This document shows, one piece after another, positions 25,346 through 37,540 of a stretch of 64,000 nt of DNA (position 1 is the first letter of the stretch; every line of letters starts with the position of its first letter). Location of the stretch: contig NC_135778.1 in NCBI RefSeq assembly GCF_028453695.1, forward strand, positions 38,583,985-38,647,984, written 5' to 3'. The translations under genes were made by a program, and so were the position numbers. The stretch comes from Augochlora pura (Eukaryota; Arthropoda; Insecta; Hymenoptera; Halictidae). The notes under the pieces were generated by a model. That model had not been told where the DNA came from and made no database searches. It was given only the letters and a program-made list of their open reading frames with translations.

Positions 25346-28300
25346 TCGAATAATTCACTCATAATTCCTCACAGCTCAGACTCATCGGGGAATTCATTTT
25401 TCAATTAGCAAATACCTCTCAATTACGTCATTATTATCTGAAATTCTATACTGATCCGATTAAAACACTTCGCGAAGATTATGCGAGTAATATTACCACT
25501 GTACTTCAAAAAAAAAAGTCACGATCTTAATTTAAAATAAAACCAATTGGCAATGAAACGTTCGATTAAAACGCGATATAAAACACTGCATATACAAAAC
25601 GATCTAAATACAAAAATTAATAAACAACAAATCTGACAATGTTATAATAAATGTTCCATTGCATAAAGTGACGTAGTTTTATTTTAATACATTTTCACAC
25701 AACTGAATACATGAATATTAACGCGCGCAAATGTTAACAGCAACAAATCAAACCAGTTGTCGATCCGACATTAAATAACGCGGAACAATGACGGAATAAA
25801 TCGAGCGGTTTCCGAAAAATGACGCGTTCGAAATCGACCCGGATAATTCCGATTGCACGGACAGGTACACGACAGGCATGCTGCGTGTGGGTGTACGTAT
25901 TGTCTCGCGAGGAATGTAGAAAGTAAAGTATCTTGAGTAACAGAGACCCGCGTTCCCTTCGCGGAGGCAAGAGAGTATAGGTTGCCGCCGACCGCGGCGA
26001 GGAGGATGCGCCTTTTGCAAAAGTCCCAACACGCTATCATCATCTTCGTCCCGATGCCGGGGCTACCTTCGTGTTGGTAGAAAGGTCATTCGGGACACGC
26101 TCGCCGGCAGATGCGCTCGCAAGCCGGCTGGGGATATCCATTAGAAAACGATATTAACATCGGCGAATTTTCGAATCCTCCACGGTTAATTAAATATCGC
26201 GCGGTATCCGTCGATTCGATCGATAAAACGAGATAACGGAGATGAATGATGCGAGCGGGGTAAATGATGCGACTGAGATAAATGGTATGACTGAGATAAC
26301 TGGTATAGCTGAGATGGCGGAGACAACTGTTATAATTGATATAACTGATATAACTGAGATAGTTGGGATAACTGAGATCACTGAGATAACTACTATAATA
26401 TAGCTAAGATAACTGATATGAGTGAAATAAATCAAATAATTGATATAACTAGCATAACTATTATAATATAGTTATTTTAATATAACTATTATAATATTAT
26501 ATAATTATAATATATGATACTGATATAAATGATATAATTGATATAACTGATATAACTGAGATCACTTCGATAACTACTATAATATAGCTAAGATAACTGA
26601 TATAAGTGATATAAATCAAAAAATTGATATAACTAGCATAACTATTGTAATATAGCTATTTTAATATAACTATTACAATATTATATAATTATAATATATT
26701 ATACTGATATTAATGATATAATTGATATACCTGATATACCTGATATAACTGATATAACTGAGATAATTGGGATAACTGAGACCACTGAGATAACTACTAT
26801 AATATAGCTGCAATAACAATAATTAATTCACTTCCTTTACGTATAATACAATCAATTGATTTAATTCGCTTACACACTTTCAAAATAGATTAAACTCGCG
26901 GCCGCGCCTAACACATTTATCTCCATCGCTAACCTAACAAAGGTTACAATTACGTTACTAATTTCGCGCACACCTCGATCCTCATATCTCGATCGTTATC
27001 GCTTAACAAAGACAGATTACAATTACATTATCAAATCAATTTTCCATTGTTCCATATCGCACGCCTCGCGTTATCATTAATCCGAGCGACTATTATATTC
27101 GTTTCACTGTCAATTTGCTCGCGCGGTCTTATCCGCGCAGCTTCTCTATTGTGTATAAAATAAATAACGAATGGAACGACGTTATACCGCGCGATGAAGA
27201 TAACGCTGCAATCTAGTTGGTTGCTTGTTAAAAAAAAATAAACGAGCGATCGTGCCGATAGATCGTGAAAGGATGAACGACCTCGAGGAAAAAATATTGT
27301 CGCGGCCCGGTTCGATTACGGCGTTGTCCGGCGACGAAACGCGGCGCGGCCACTTATCGCGAAGATACCCGTGATCCGTACGGAATCAGAAACGCAGGAA
27401 GAAAATTCCCGCGGTTCCTGTAATTACGGCCATTGTCAGCGAGGAGGCCCGAGGCGAACGAACGGTTACAAACTATTGTACGCTTAATTACAAGTCTAAC
27501 CGTTCAATTTCATGGCAAGCCCGGTAATACGGCCGCCGCCGCCCCCCACCCCGTCGTTCCGCGTAATCCGGGAACGCGAGAGGGGGGGAACAATGAGCGA
27601 GAGATTTTTGCGAAGTGTGCTGGAAACACGTGGCGCGGGGAAGCATTTAATTGAACGTCCGTGTTGGGTGGCGATCGTTGCCAAACAAAGCTGACCGGTA
27701 CAGCGACGGGTATCATTAAACGGTGAACGGCCATTTCCATATTCTGTTGCACGAAAGTCGTTGACAATGGGGGAGGGGAAGAAGAAGACCGCGGATTTTT
27801 GTGCGAGGTCAATTTTTTCTTGAACGATTTTTAATATCTTTTTAATGAATTTCGTTGAATTTTTCGCATTTTTTCGATGCATGTTTCATCGATCTTTGCT
27901 ATATTATTATCTGTATATTCATCCCCTAACGATGAATATTGTTCTATAATTCTCTATTTTGTTCGATTTTCCTTGCAAGCACTAGTTGGTAATTCTAGTT
28001 ACTAATAATTAGTATTTTTTGTTATCTAAACTAAATGGCCTTGTCGTTTCGTTCTTCCTCATGGGTGAAATAATTTCTAAAATTTAATATTAAATTGCAA
28101 GGTTTATATTACTTAACTGTAGGTATTTATATTGTGTAAATTATTTTCACTTCATTAATTAGACGTCCAAAAGCTAGGATAACTTGTTAAATACTAATTA
28201 ATTAAAATTACTCGATTTAAGTATAAATGTACTTTAGACGACTTTCCAAAGAACCTTTCTGAAATATAAAATAAAATAAAATAAAATACATCTCCGTTAT

Positions 28301-29545
28301 ATTTATACGAAACGGTAGCGCGTAATTTCGCACGTTCCAAAAGTCCTAGTATCATTATCGTCTTCCTTCTCTCTCGCGTACTTAAAAGTCGATCACCGGT
28401 GCCGGCGAAAAGTATTCGAATTCCGCGGCACGTTAAACCCGGGCCCCGGGTATTTCCACACTTTCACCGCGCCTCTGTTCTTTCTCGAACTGTGCTACCT
28501 TTCGATCGATCAAAGATCGTCGTCGTTTTTGCCGTCGCCGAAGAAACCGGCCGCGCTGGCTGCTGCAATCGCGGTCAATCGTGCCACGGGGCGCTGGTTA
28601 AATTTTCTGGCCGCCGCGGTGTTTCGCGGATTGTCCGGGCGAACGGGCAAGAGCACCGTTTTACTTTTGAGTGTCTATAGCAAAAAAAGGTTCGTACACC
28701 GAGCAACAATGTCAGCGGCCAATTCGGAACCGGTGGAACTGCTTTTTGAGCCCGTTGGCTATACGGACGCTGTCGCGTGAATTGACAACGCGGCCCGCGA
28801 ACGTTCCCTCGCTGAACCAAATTTACAAGCGCGCGGGGACCTTTCGTCGGAATCGGAGAAAGAAGGCGACGATGATTCGAGGATTTTTCGTAAATTAGGC
28901 GAAATTACGCGCTACTGTTTGCTATCAATTTCACGGAGATATTGCATTTTAAATATTTTTGTTTTATATTTATTTTATATTTGTTTTATATTTATTTTAT
29001 ATTGCTTATTAGGTCACGTCAGAAAATAACTTCCTCTTTTATCAGTCATTTATTTATTTTTCCCTTATTTATTTTCTTTATTTCTTTTATTTTATTTACT
29101 TTGAACCCTCTATTTAGTAAAAGCAAAAATTCTGCTATAGTTCATAGCGACGGAACAAAACTAGTAACCTAACATAACTTAAGAGACAAAAAAACTACAC
29201 ATAACCTAAAAAAGAAGAAAAAGAATTTAGTGGAAGAAATGCAATGCAAATAAAATTAATGGCAAAATAATTGAACCAGGAGAAAATAGAAGAAACGAAG
29301 TACAAATCGGAGCAAAAATAAGACATTTTTGTGAAAAAAGGAAATCTCAAAGTCGGCGGTTCGAGGGACCGTAATAGTTTGCGCACGCATTAATTACACC
29401 GAGATGCAACACACGCCGCCTATGCGCCCGTCGATGAGCGTATTGTGCAACGATGATCTCGAGAATTTCTCAAATGTCAGAGGGTTACTGTGAAACTCTC
29501 TTCGGTGTTCTTCCTCAAAAGAGGCATTCAATCTGCTCTTTTTAA
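25346..29545. other. No gene seen outside the 26.2-26.8 kb array; CpG-rich blocks
   Basis: 25730-26220, 27270-27720 and 28320-28890 are CG-dense and hold overlapping unsupported frames up to 128 codons. 27780-28310 and 28900-29340 are AT-rich. Confidence 0.5.
26235..26815. repeat. Higher-order array of a 9-bp unit
   Basis: The basic unit is GATATAACT/GATAACTGA. Larger segments are also repeated: TACTATAATATAGCTAAGAT starts at 26391 and 26575, and TACTATAATATAGCTGCAAT at 26795, giving spacings of 184 and 220 bp. Confidence 0.85.
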
Positions 29546-29571
29546 ATTATTATTATTATTATTATTATTAA
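29546..29571. repeat. (ATT)n microsatellite
   Basis: About nine uninterrupted ATT units are present. Confidence 0.9.
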
Positions 29572-29792
29572 ATATGTGAGGAAATGAGCCGGTTGGTATA
29601 CAAGCATAGTGCAGAAACAATTGATTTCTATAGGCCTATACTTCTAACAGAGAAGAATCGTATAGTCTTTTCAAAAATGTCAATGTCCCAGTTCTTGGAA
29701 ATGGCATTTAGAGATTTACATCGAATATAAATGTAAGTCGTTTATTTTGGAAATGGCTCATTTATTTTAATCGTTTTAGTGCTGACCGACGT

Positions 29793-29885
29793 CACAGGGT
29801 GTCCTAAAAATCATTCAAAAATCGAGAAATAAGGGTGGCTGATGTCATTTAGAGTAATTTATTCCTTAGCGAAGATGCTATGTAT
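29793..29885 (+). mobile_element. Family C interspersed repeat fragment (ACAGGGTGT end)
   Basis: The fragment begins CACAGGGTGTCCTAAAAATC and continues with AATCGAGAAATAAGGG, GGCTGATGTCATTTAGAG. The order and spacing resemble the 62.37 kb fragment. ACAGGGTGTnCC ends are common in insect repeats; the family is not identified. Confidence 0.4.
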
Positions 29886-29904
29886 AACATACATATAGTA
29901 TATG

Positions 29905-30000
29905 GCATATAATATAGCATATAAATTATATAATATAGCATACAAATTATATAATATAGCATACAAATTATATAATATAGCATACAAATTATATAATATT
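29905..30000. repeat. 21-bp tandem repeat
   Basis: The unit ATAGCATACAAATTATATAA plus T is present in about 4-5 near-identical copies. Confidence 0.85.
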
Positions 30001-33000
30001 AAAATTAAAAATAAATTAAAATTAATTAAAATTAAAATTATCTAATGTTAAAACGACGTATCGTTACCAAAAGGCTCGCCATTATTGGATGACCGTTCAT
30101 TAAGCGATCGAACACATAGATGTACATTAAAACGGGCCAACGACTAAGCACGATTCGTGGTCGCTAAAATAAATGCGACTTACCGACGGGCGCGTTCCAC
30201 GGCATGGAATCTTCGTCATTCGAGAAGACGGTATTATCTTACCGGTGAATCCATACCCGCGTCGGTATTATTAGACAAAGCCAGCGAGCTGTAGAGTGAC
30301 CATTAGGAGAGACGTTGTAGGGGTTCGAGAGACGGCGGAGAGAAGGTATCCACCTTTTCCTGCGCGCCAAGGGGGCCGTCCACAATAACGTTCCTGATTT
30401 CCGAGCGTTCTACGACCGTTTCGCACGCAATTACACGATCCGGCTTTTGTAAGCTGGCGTGCAGAGGACCGTGCGCGCGCGGCTCTTGCCTCTCGGTGGC
30501 CGCGCGCGGACATGTCCAGAGGCGGAGAGGCGGGCCGACCCGCGCGCGTCTTGAGGACACTTGTAATGTTCAACCGTTTCCGAAGGTCCGTCGTAGACAC
30601 CGTGGAAAACAAGCTGAACTGGTTGCTCTCTCTCTCTTTCTCTCTCTTCCTCTCTCTCTCTCTTTCTACGCGTATCACCTATGGCCGAGTGGACCGATAC
30701 GATCTCGGCAATTTGTAACGAGAGTAATACCGCGCGCGACTCGTCGCTTCCTTTTCTATCGTTTTCGTCCTGGCTGCCCTTCGGGACACGCCTGTAACAA
30801 ACGTATGGGATTGCCCGCGCACTTTGCGGAATCGCCGGTGATCGGTGATTCAGCGACTTCTGCTCGTTCGTGGAATGGCTGAGGTTTCCTGTTTCGTTAA
30901 AAATTCGGGTTTATCGCGCGGGATTGTCCCAGGCTTTCCCTACGGTAGACTGTTGCGGGTTGTTCCGAGGCACTTTAGAGTTGTTTAGGTATTTATAACG
31001 TGAGGAGATTTTCGAAGTGCGAGGAAACGAATTAACAGGATCTAATAGCGTTTATTGTTATTGGGGTGTCTTGCAAGTTCCTTTTTATGCGAAATTAATA
31101 GACAACATTAACGCTATATCTATCGAACACTAAGAGAGCGAATTTTCATAGAACTGTGATTTATGGTACACCTTAACATACTGAATAACTCTAATAGATA
31201 GATCTGATGAAATTATTATTTTATATTGTTTAATGTTGCAAAATGTCAGCACTTAACCTCTTAAGCACAACGCGCCATTATGGTGGCTTTCGTGGACTTT
31301 TTGTGCTTTAATCAATTGTACTACATGTGTTGATAAAACTAAACGAATCAGTTATTAAAGTTAACAATTAAAGTGGCACTAAACAAAGAATATATGTATA
31401 GCTGATACTATAGCACTATAACCAAGTTTTCTTAATCTGTTTATTGTTTTAACAATCGAAGCCTCCTAAAAAAATTTAAACAATTCGGTCCTATTTTTGA
31501 GAATGAAATTTTTGAAAGATTTCCGAATACTTTCGTCAGACACTGTACGTTCTTTGCACGTCAGAGCGTCGACTTTCAAGGACGCTCGCGTACACATTAT
31601 ACAATATACTCTCTCAAGGTTCAAAATTCCGTATTGATCCAAATTTTTACAGACCCCCTGGCATCCTATCTTGTCGACTCTACACCACGTCGCAGTGTTT
31701 TCGTAGCGAAGGTCGTATTATTGGCACCCTTTCTAGAATCGCGGGTGATTAATGCCCACGTTCCGCGCGATCCATGCGAACGCCTTCCGCTCTTCCACGG
31801 GGGAGTAGCTTCTTCGATACCCTACGCACCAGCGAGGCTTCGCAGTTCGATAAAAAGTTGATTAAAACGAAGCATCGATTTTAACGGATTTCTTTCTGAT
31901 TTTTCTGCAAGCAATTTGTTACGACGAGCTAAGGACAACGATTTTTGCTGAACGAATTCGCGTTGAAAGAAATCGTGTTCTATGAAAAGTCAGGTTATGT
32001 CTGGTTATGTCTTTTCTTAAAATTTATTTCGAAATTTACTATTAATTCTAGAAATTCAGATTTTTAGAAATTGTAAAAATTGAAATTTAGAAATTGTAAA
32101 TTTGGAAAATGGAAAAATTGAAATTTAGAAATTGTAAAAAAATAAGAAATAAATCCCAGTCAATGTCAACCTAATATAATTCTTAATACCCTAGATTTTA
32201 AAATTATTAAACCTATAGAAAAAAAATAAGTAATAGTAATAAATAAATAAAACGATAAACATATATATATATCTGAAAAAGTACGTATTACCAAGGTATG
32301 CAATGAAAGTTCTAAAAATCGACATCAGGCGAAGGAAATAATTCAACGGTTCAGTAACGCCCGAAATAATACAACAATTCATTAATAAAAGAAATTTAAT
32401 CCTGAACCATGGGAACTTCCTTGCATATAACACGTTACGCATGGAATCTCTTGGTATGAAAACCAGCAGTACCCTTGGCTTATTACAGAAGCCCGGCGAT
32501 CCCAGCATTTATTACCGATCCCGGCAATTATTACCGATCATAGACAATCCGAACGGATGATTTCACACTCCGCGAATTCGAACGGTGATCGGTAATCATC
32601 GTACCTTCATCAAAACCTCTCCCTATTACCGCACGTAACACGTTTCATTAAAAGATTTTAATTGCTTGGTCGTTGCTTCGGCAGTCCCCGCCGTTCCCGA
32701 GAAAACCTCGCGAAAATTCCGTCCACGCATCAGCGACCACACAACCCCCCCGCGATTTCGCGCGAGCGATCGACGTGCGCGAAATAACGAACGATTCGGT
32801 CTGTGTATATAGCGCACGGCAATAGTGTGTGCTAATAGAGCGTGCTGAATTTCGGTTTCTACCAAATGCCTGGTATGCATAGATAATGCAGAAAAGTTGC
32901 GCAAGATTTCCTGTCGATTACGATCAAGGTGAAAGTCTTCGGGCTCGCCGGAGCGAAACGTTATCAGAGGAGGTGAACCCCTCGTAAATTACGGCGCGAG

Positions 33001-33667
33001 CCCGCGGTTGCAGAATGTCCTTTAACGACGACGGACCAGCGCGCGGAGAGCCTATTCTGGCCGGGAGGATAATCGCGAAGTCGTTTCCTTCGTCGACATC
33101 CTCGTTGGCGCGGCGCCGTTGAGTTTCTTCGCGTGCGCGTGCTCTCGCACGGATCCGCTCCGCGTAGAGCCGACTTATACACTCAACTAGGATTATATAA
33201 TTTGATTTTTCCTATTAGGATTAGACGCGGCTAGACCGAACAATCGGCAATAACGACTCCTACTTTCGATTCGCCGTGTCTGTCTTTCCATGGATTATTT
33301 AGCGATGCGATTTCTTTTCGGACTGCGCCGCCCCTGCGATGCCATTTTTCCTTCGTTTGACAGCGACTTTTAGCTGTGACGTCGAGGACGAGTGCGAGAT
33401 TTCCAATGCAACGCAAGAAATTTGTATTGTGTGCACAGTTTACGCCGTGGACTGTGCATGTTAGGACTAAAAGGCTTTCACCGTGGCAGACGTAATCTAT
33501 TGACAGATTGGCTCGACAGGGTTATGATTACTATACTGTAGATGTTTGTGTGGAATGCAAATTGCCGTCGCTGTTGATACTTTAATTATTAAATATTATT
33601 CTTTATAAGGACTAAGTATAAAATATATAAAATAGTAATTTAGTATTTAGTCCTTTATAAGGATGTA
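30001..33667. other. No gene seen; CpG-rich block at 30.3-30.9 kb
   Basis: 30290-30880 is CG-dense with a CT microsatellite at 30628-30664. 31253 has TTAACCTCTTAAGCACAACG, another possible TTAA-element end. 32650-33180 is moderately GC-rich. Frames up to 135 codons are unsupported. Confidence 0.5.
32045..32150. repeat. AT-rich imperfect repeat
   Basis: TTAGAAATTGTAAAAATTGA and variants are repeated three to four times. Confidence 0.6.
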
Positions 33668-33699
33668 AAGTGTTAAGGATAGCTTCGTCCTTAACACTT
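33668..33699. repeat. Perfect 12-bp inverted repeat at a family B junction
   Basis: AAGTGTTAAGGA and TCCTTAACACTT are exact complements separated by 8 nt (TAGCTTCG). The right arm holds the start of B2, and the left arm resembles the right end of another family B copy, so two family B ends seem to face each other. Confidence 0.7.
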
Positions 33700-33900
33700 C
33701 ACCAAACGGTAGCCAATAAATCGGCTTTGTATAGGCTAACCAAATTGTTATCTATTACTGTTTTCTAATTTGTTAGCACCTTCGTCTAAGAAACTGGATT
33801 GTACTACTGCAAGCTCACATAGTATTATATAATTTTTAAAATTTCGCGATAAATAAAATAAATAAAATAGATCAAATAAATATTATTTACTACTTTTATT
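33691..33900. mobile_element. Family B TTAA element, copy B2, right end lost
   Basis: The copy starts TTAACACTTCACCAAACGG, followed by AATAAATCGGCTTTG, ATTGTTATCTATTACTG and AATAAAATAGATCAAATAAA. It runs into a 23-bp tandem array near 33893, so the right terminus cannot be seen. Confidence 0.5.
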
Positions 33901-34053
33901 TTATATTATTATTTTCAAATATTTTATATTATTATTTTCAAATATTTTCTATTATTATTTTCAAATATTTTATATTATTACTTTAAAATATTTTATATTA
34001 TTACTTTAAAATATTTTATATTATTACTTTAAAATATTTTATATTATTATTTT
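33893..34053. repeat. 23-bp tandem repeat
   Basis: About seven units of ATTTTATATTATTACTTTAA type are present. The array abuts and may have overwritten the right end of family B copy B2. Confidence 0.85.
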
Positions 34054-35604
34054 CCAACATCTTCGATTTCGAGTACAGTCTTCGAACACACAATTATCAT
34101 ATTCACTGGCGTCTGAACATTTTCTCCTCCCGTGCGAAGGAAGTCGCCGTAGAAAGTGATTATAATTGTCTCCGAACCAGCTAAACTCTCCAGCAGTTTA
34201 ATCACCGGCTTCGTAAGTCGGCTCGCGTCCATTAAACGGGCAGAGCGCGATCGTTTAAAATGGCTCTGAAACGATCGATTGTTGGTCGGTACGGTGGCCG
34301 GGACGGTAATTACGGAAAAACCGGCGCGAGACGACGTAAAAGAGATTTCCAGGCAGAACCTCATCCGTACGGGTATTATGTCATACGCGGCGGAAAGGCC
34401 AGAGAAACGGGGATCGTTCGCGGTGAGTCCGTGTACCCCGGTTGAACACGCCGCGCTGGCTCCTTCTTCCCTCCTGCCGAGGACTTCACTCCTTTGCCCC
34501 CGGGGTGAATCAGTCCTTTGTGCCCGGCTCTCTCAGGGTCAACCGCTTTCGGTGCAGTATATGCCTCGGCTGCAACGTTTACACGTACACGCGCGAAACA
34601 CGCTCGGCCCCGTCTGACCGTAGAGCCACGGACCCTACAGGGTGTCTCGGAAGTCGTGAGGAACGGTTACCGCTAGATACCCGATGCCCCGGTTCACTCA
34701 TCCCACCAACGGCTATTATTCCCCGGGGGCCGCGGTCGGTTTCCTTTACTTTCGATATCGTGGCGGCCGGCTTTTTAAATTTCCTCGACCGGCCGTCTTC
34801 TTCGTTTCTTTCCTTTCCTTTCTTTTTTTCTTTGGTCCTCGTTTTTCATTTCTTTTTAACGGGACGCCTCCGAAGGCCTTCCGGCGGCTGCCAGAGACCC
34901 TCTTTCGGTGGATCCTTTACGTAAGCAAGAGGTCCACCGTAGAAAGTTATCTTCGAGAGACGATGCTTCTTCGTGATCGTCGCTCGTGCGCGCGATCCTC
35001 GGCCGACGTGTTTGCTTAGACTGGCTTTCCATCGGTCGACTGCGAGACTATAGCGTGTCGCGAAACTTTTAGATACACGCTGGCAGGCGAGTTTATTTAA
35101 AGACTAGAGGAAATTCGGATTTCGTACGGCGTTTTCAGCGAATTTTGACGAACCTCGTGGCGCGATGATTTTCATCTTTACGTAATTGTAGATCGGCTTT
35201 CTATCAATATATATCACAAATTATATAAATGCAGAGTATTATATATATTATAAATTATATATAGTATTTCCATACTGGTACAGTTTGTCCCCCGCTGACA
35301 AACATACAGGGTGTACCATAAACACGTGCCAACTTCGCAGAACAAATCTACGTACAAAAACGAGTGAAAAATGTCATACGAATATATTGTTACAAGTAGA
35401 CAGTTCTACTTATGGATAACAAAAATTCGAAAGTGAAAGTTAAATAACAAGTTACTTCTTCTTTATTATGGGGAAAGCGTGTAATTTTTGTCGAAGATCA
35501 ATAGAACCATGATTTAAATTGCAGTGGAATTAAATCAGCAAAACCAAAAAGAAAATAAGATTCCTTCGTTAAATTGTTTAAACGGATTACCTGTGTCCCG
35601 TTGG
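34054..35604. other. No gene supported; CpG-rich block at 34.2-35.1 kb
   Basis: Three overlapping forward frames (112, 160 and 111 codons) occur in GC-rich DNA without recognisable domains. ACAGGGTGT occurs at 34637 and 35306, resembling family C ends. Confidence 0.5.
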
Positions 35605-35990
35605 TAGAACATTAATATAATGTAGATACAGAGAATAAGAACATTAGGAATAGATAGAACATTAATACATTTTATATTAGTAAAAGCTAGAAAATTAATA
35701 TAATCTATATTAATAAAAACTAGAACCTTAATACGCTTTATATTAATAAAAGATAAACCATTAATACACTTAATTAATTTTATATTAATAACAATTAGAA
35801 TCTTAACACGCTTTATATTAATAAAAGCTAGACCATTAATACACTTAATTAATTTTATATTAATAAAAGCTAAAACATTAATACACTTAATATTAATAAA
35901 AGCTAGACCGTTAATACACTTAATTAATTCTATATCAATAAAAACTAGAACCTTGTTACCCTTCATATTAATATTATAAAAGCCAGAACC
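35605..35990. repeat. AT-rich tandem array of ~33-48-bp units
   Basis: Units combine TTTATATTAATAAAAGCTAG with CATTAATACACTTAATTA. A 143-codon reverse frame with INIKLIKCINGLAF repeats is a by-product of the array. Confidence 0.85.
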
Positions 35991-37318
35991 TTAACACAAT
36001 TGCTAAAATAAAATTACTATTCCCGAAGCGCAAAGCGCGGAAATAAAATGAATAATGGCAATCTGCGGCAGAGATTTATCATCCAAAGATAGTCGTATCA
36101 GAAAAATGGAACAAGGAGGGTATCTTCAAGGACAAGACGCGTCCTCCCGAAAGTTCGAAGCCGTGACCTCGATTTCGTCCTCTTTCGTACATAAAGTGTG
36201 TATAAATGTGTCCGTGGCGTCGTTACGAATTCAAAGGAGGCTCGTTCCGCCGATCAATTTCCACTGAGGTTAGATAACCGAATTGATTCCACGGCGATCC
36301 TAATAAAAACAGAGACAACCGGAGAGACAACATTGCGTTCGTCCGTCCGAGGTCGGCTTTTTTAGAAGCCCCGGTTTATACCGCGTTGTTTCTTGTCCCG
36401 GAAGGTCTTTTTGCTCGCGCGACGCTCCAACGAAATCGAGAAATAAAAATGCCCGGAGGGAGGGGGGACGGCGACTTCTTAGAGGGCGGTGGGAGTTTCG
36501 CAGAAAAACAGATGAGCCTGTGGAGGGGATTGATTTAGGCAGAGCGACGCGATAGAATTATATTAATATTAAGTAAATCGAAAAATAATCGAAAACAATT
36601 TTGTTGGCGAAAAGCATGTTAGGTAAATCGAGAAGTAATAAATATTGATTTTGTTGGTGGAAAGCATTTAATTTGCGCTACATTCGAAGTTAATAGCGAA
36701 TCATAATTATTGACTTGCAACTAACAAAACACAACTACCTTTCATAATATATTTTTTGAATCTATAGAGCTTGAATTATTAATACAAACTTCAACATTAA
36801 AAAAAACACATTCAATATCAATTCTTCGTTCTTTTAACAATTATCATTCTCCTTCATTGAATACCGAACTATACTAAAATTATACCTATATACAAACATT
36901 AACTTACATGTTCCAATCGACGAATTAGTTACAGCATCGTCGACGTAAAAAGCAATATAACGTTGCACGCACGTCTCGTACTTCCATTCGTTCATTAGCG
37001 GTCAATGCCTTTCCGAGTTTATTCGGCTAGATCGTGTAACGTTACGGTTTGTAAGATGATGGAGGAATATCGGTGTCGTTACCTCGGAAGATGAACGCGA
37101 AAGAAAATCGAAAAGGACCGTAGGCATCCTGTCTCACGGTTCTCACGCGTCCGTCTCGCTCATCTCGTGCGAAAGATTCAAACTCGCTTCGCCACTGATT
37201 CATGAACTGGTGTTGAGCGCGGAGCACTGTAACGGTGGCGTTTTGCCATGTATCATTGCTTTATGTTTCACGTTGCTGTATGTTTCTTCATTTAATCGAA
37301 CTATATACTGTGTTACTA
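35991..37318. other. No gene seen
   Basis: GC-richer at 36050-36540, then AT-rich. A partial ~56-bp duplication (AAATCGAAAAATAATCG / AAATCGAGAAGTAATAA, each followed by TTTTGTTGG) lies at about 36573-36670. Confidence 0.55.
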
Positions 37319-37540
37319 ACTTAGGGTCGAAACTTAGGATTTAAACTTAGGGTCTAAACTTAGGATTTAAACTTAGGATTTAAACTTAGGGTCTAAACTT
37401 TGGATTTAAACTTAGGGTCTAAACTTAGGGTCTAAACTTAGGATTTCAACTTAGGGTCTAAACTTAGGATTTAAACTTAGGGTCTAAACTAAGGGTCTAA
37501 ACTTAAAGTCTAATCTTAGAGATTAATCTTAGGGTCTAAC
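37319..37540. repeat. 13-bp tandem array containing TTAGGG/TTAGGA
   Basis: About 17 units alternate between CTTAGGGTCTAAA and CTTAGGATTTAAA, decaying at the right side. Although TTAGG is the arthropod telomere repeat, the fixed 13-bp period makes this an ordinary minisatellite. Confidence 0.9.

Noticed and set aside
29340..29400. tRNA box B-like GGTTCGAGGGACC
   Set aside because: There is no matching box A at the right distance and no cloverleaf can be drawn. Other GGTTCGA-like sites (27309, 30317, 59094) fail in the same way.
34442..35019. Overlapping 160- and 111-codon forward frames
   Set aside because: They lie in GC-rich DNA where stops are rare; two frames of equal quality overlap and neither resembles a known family.
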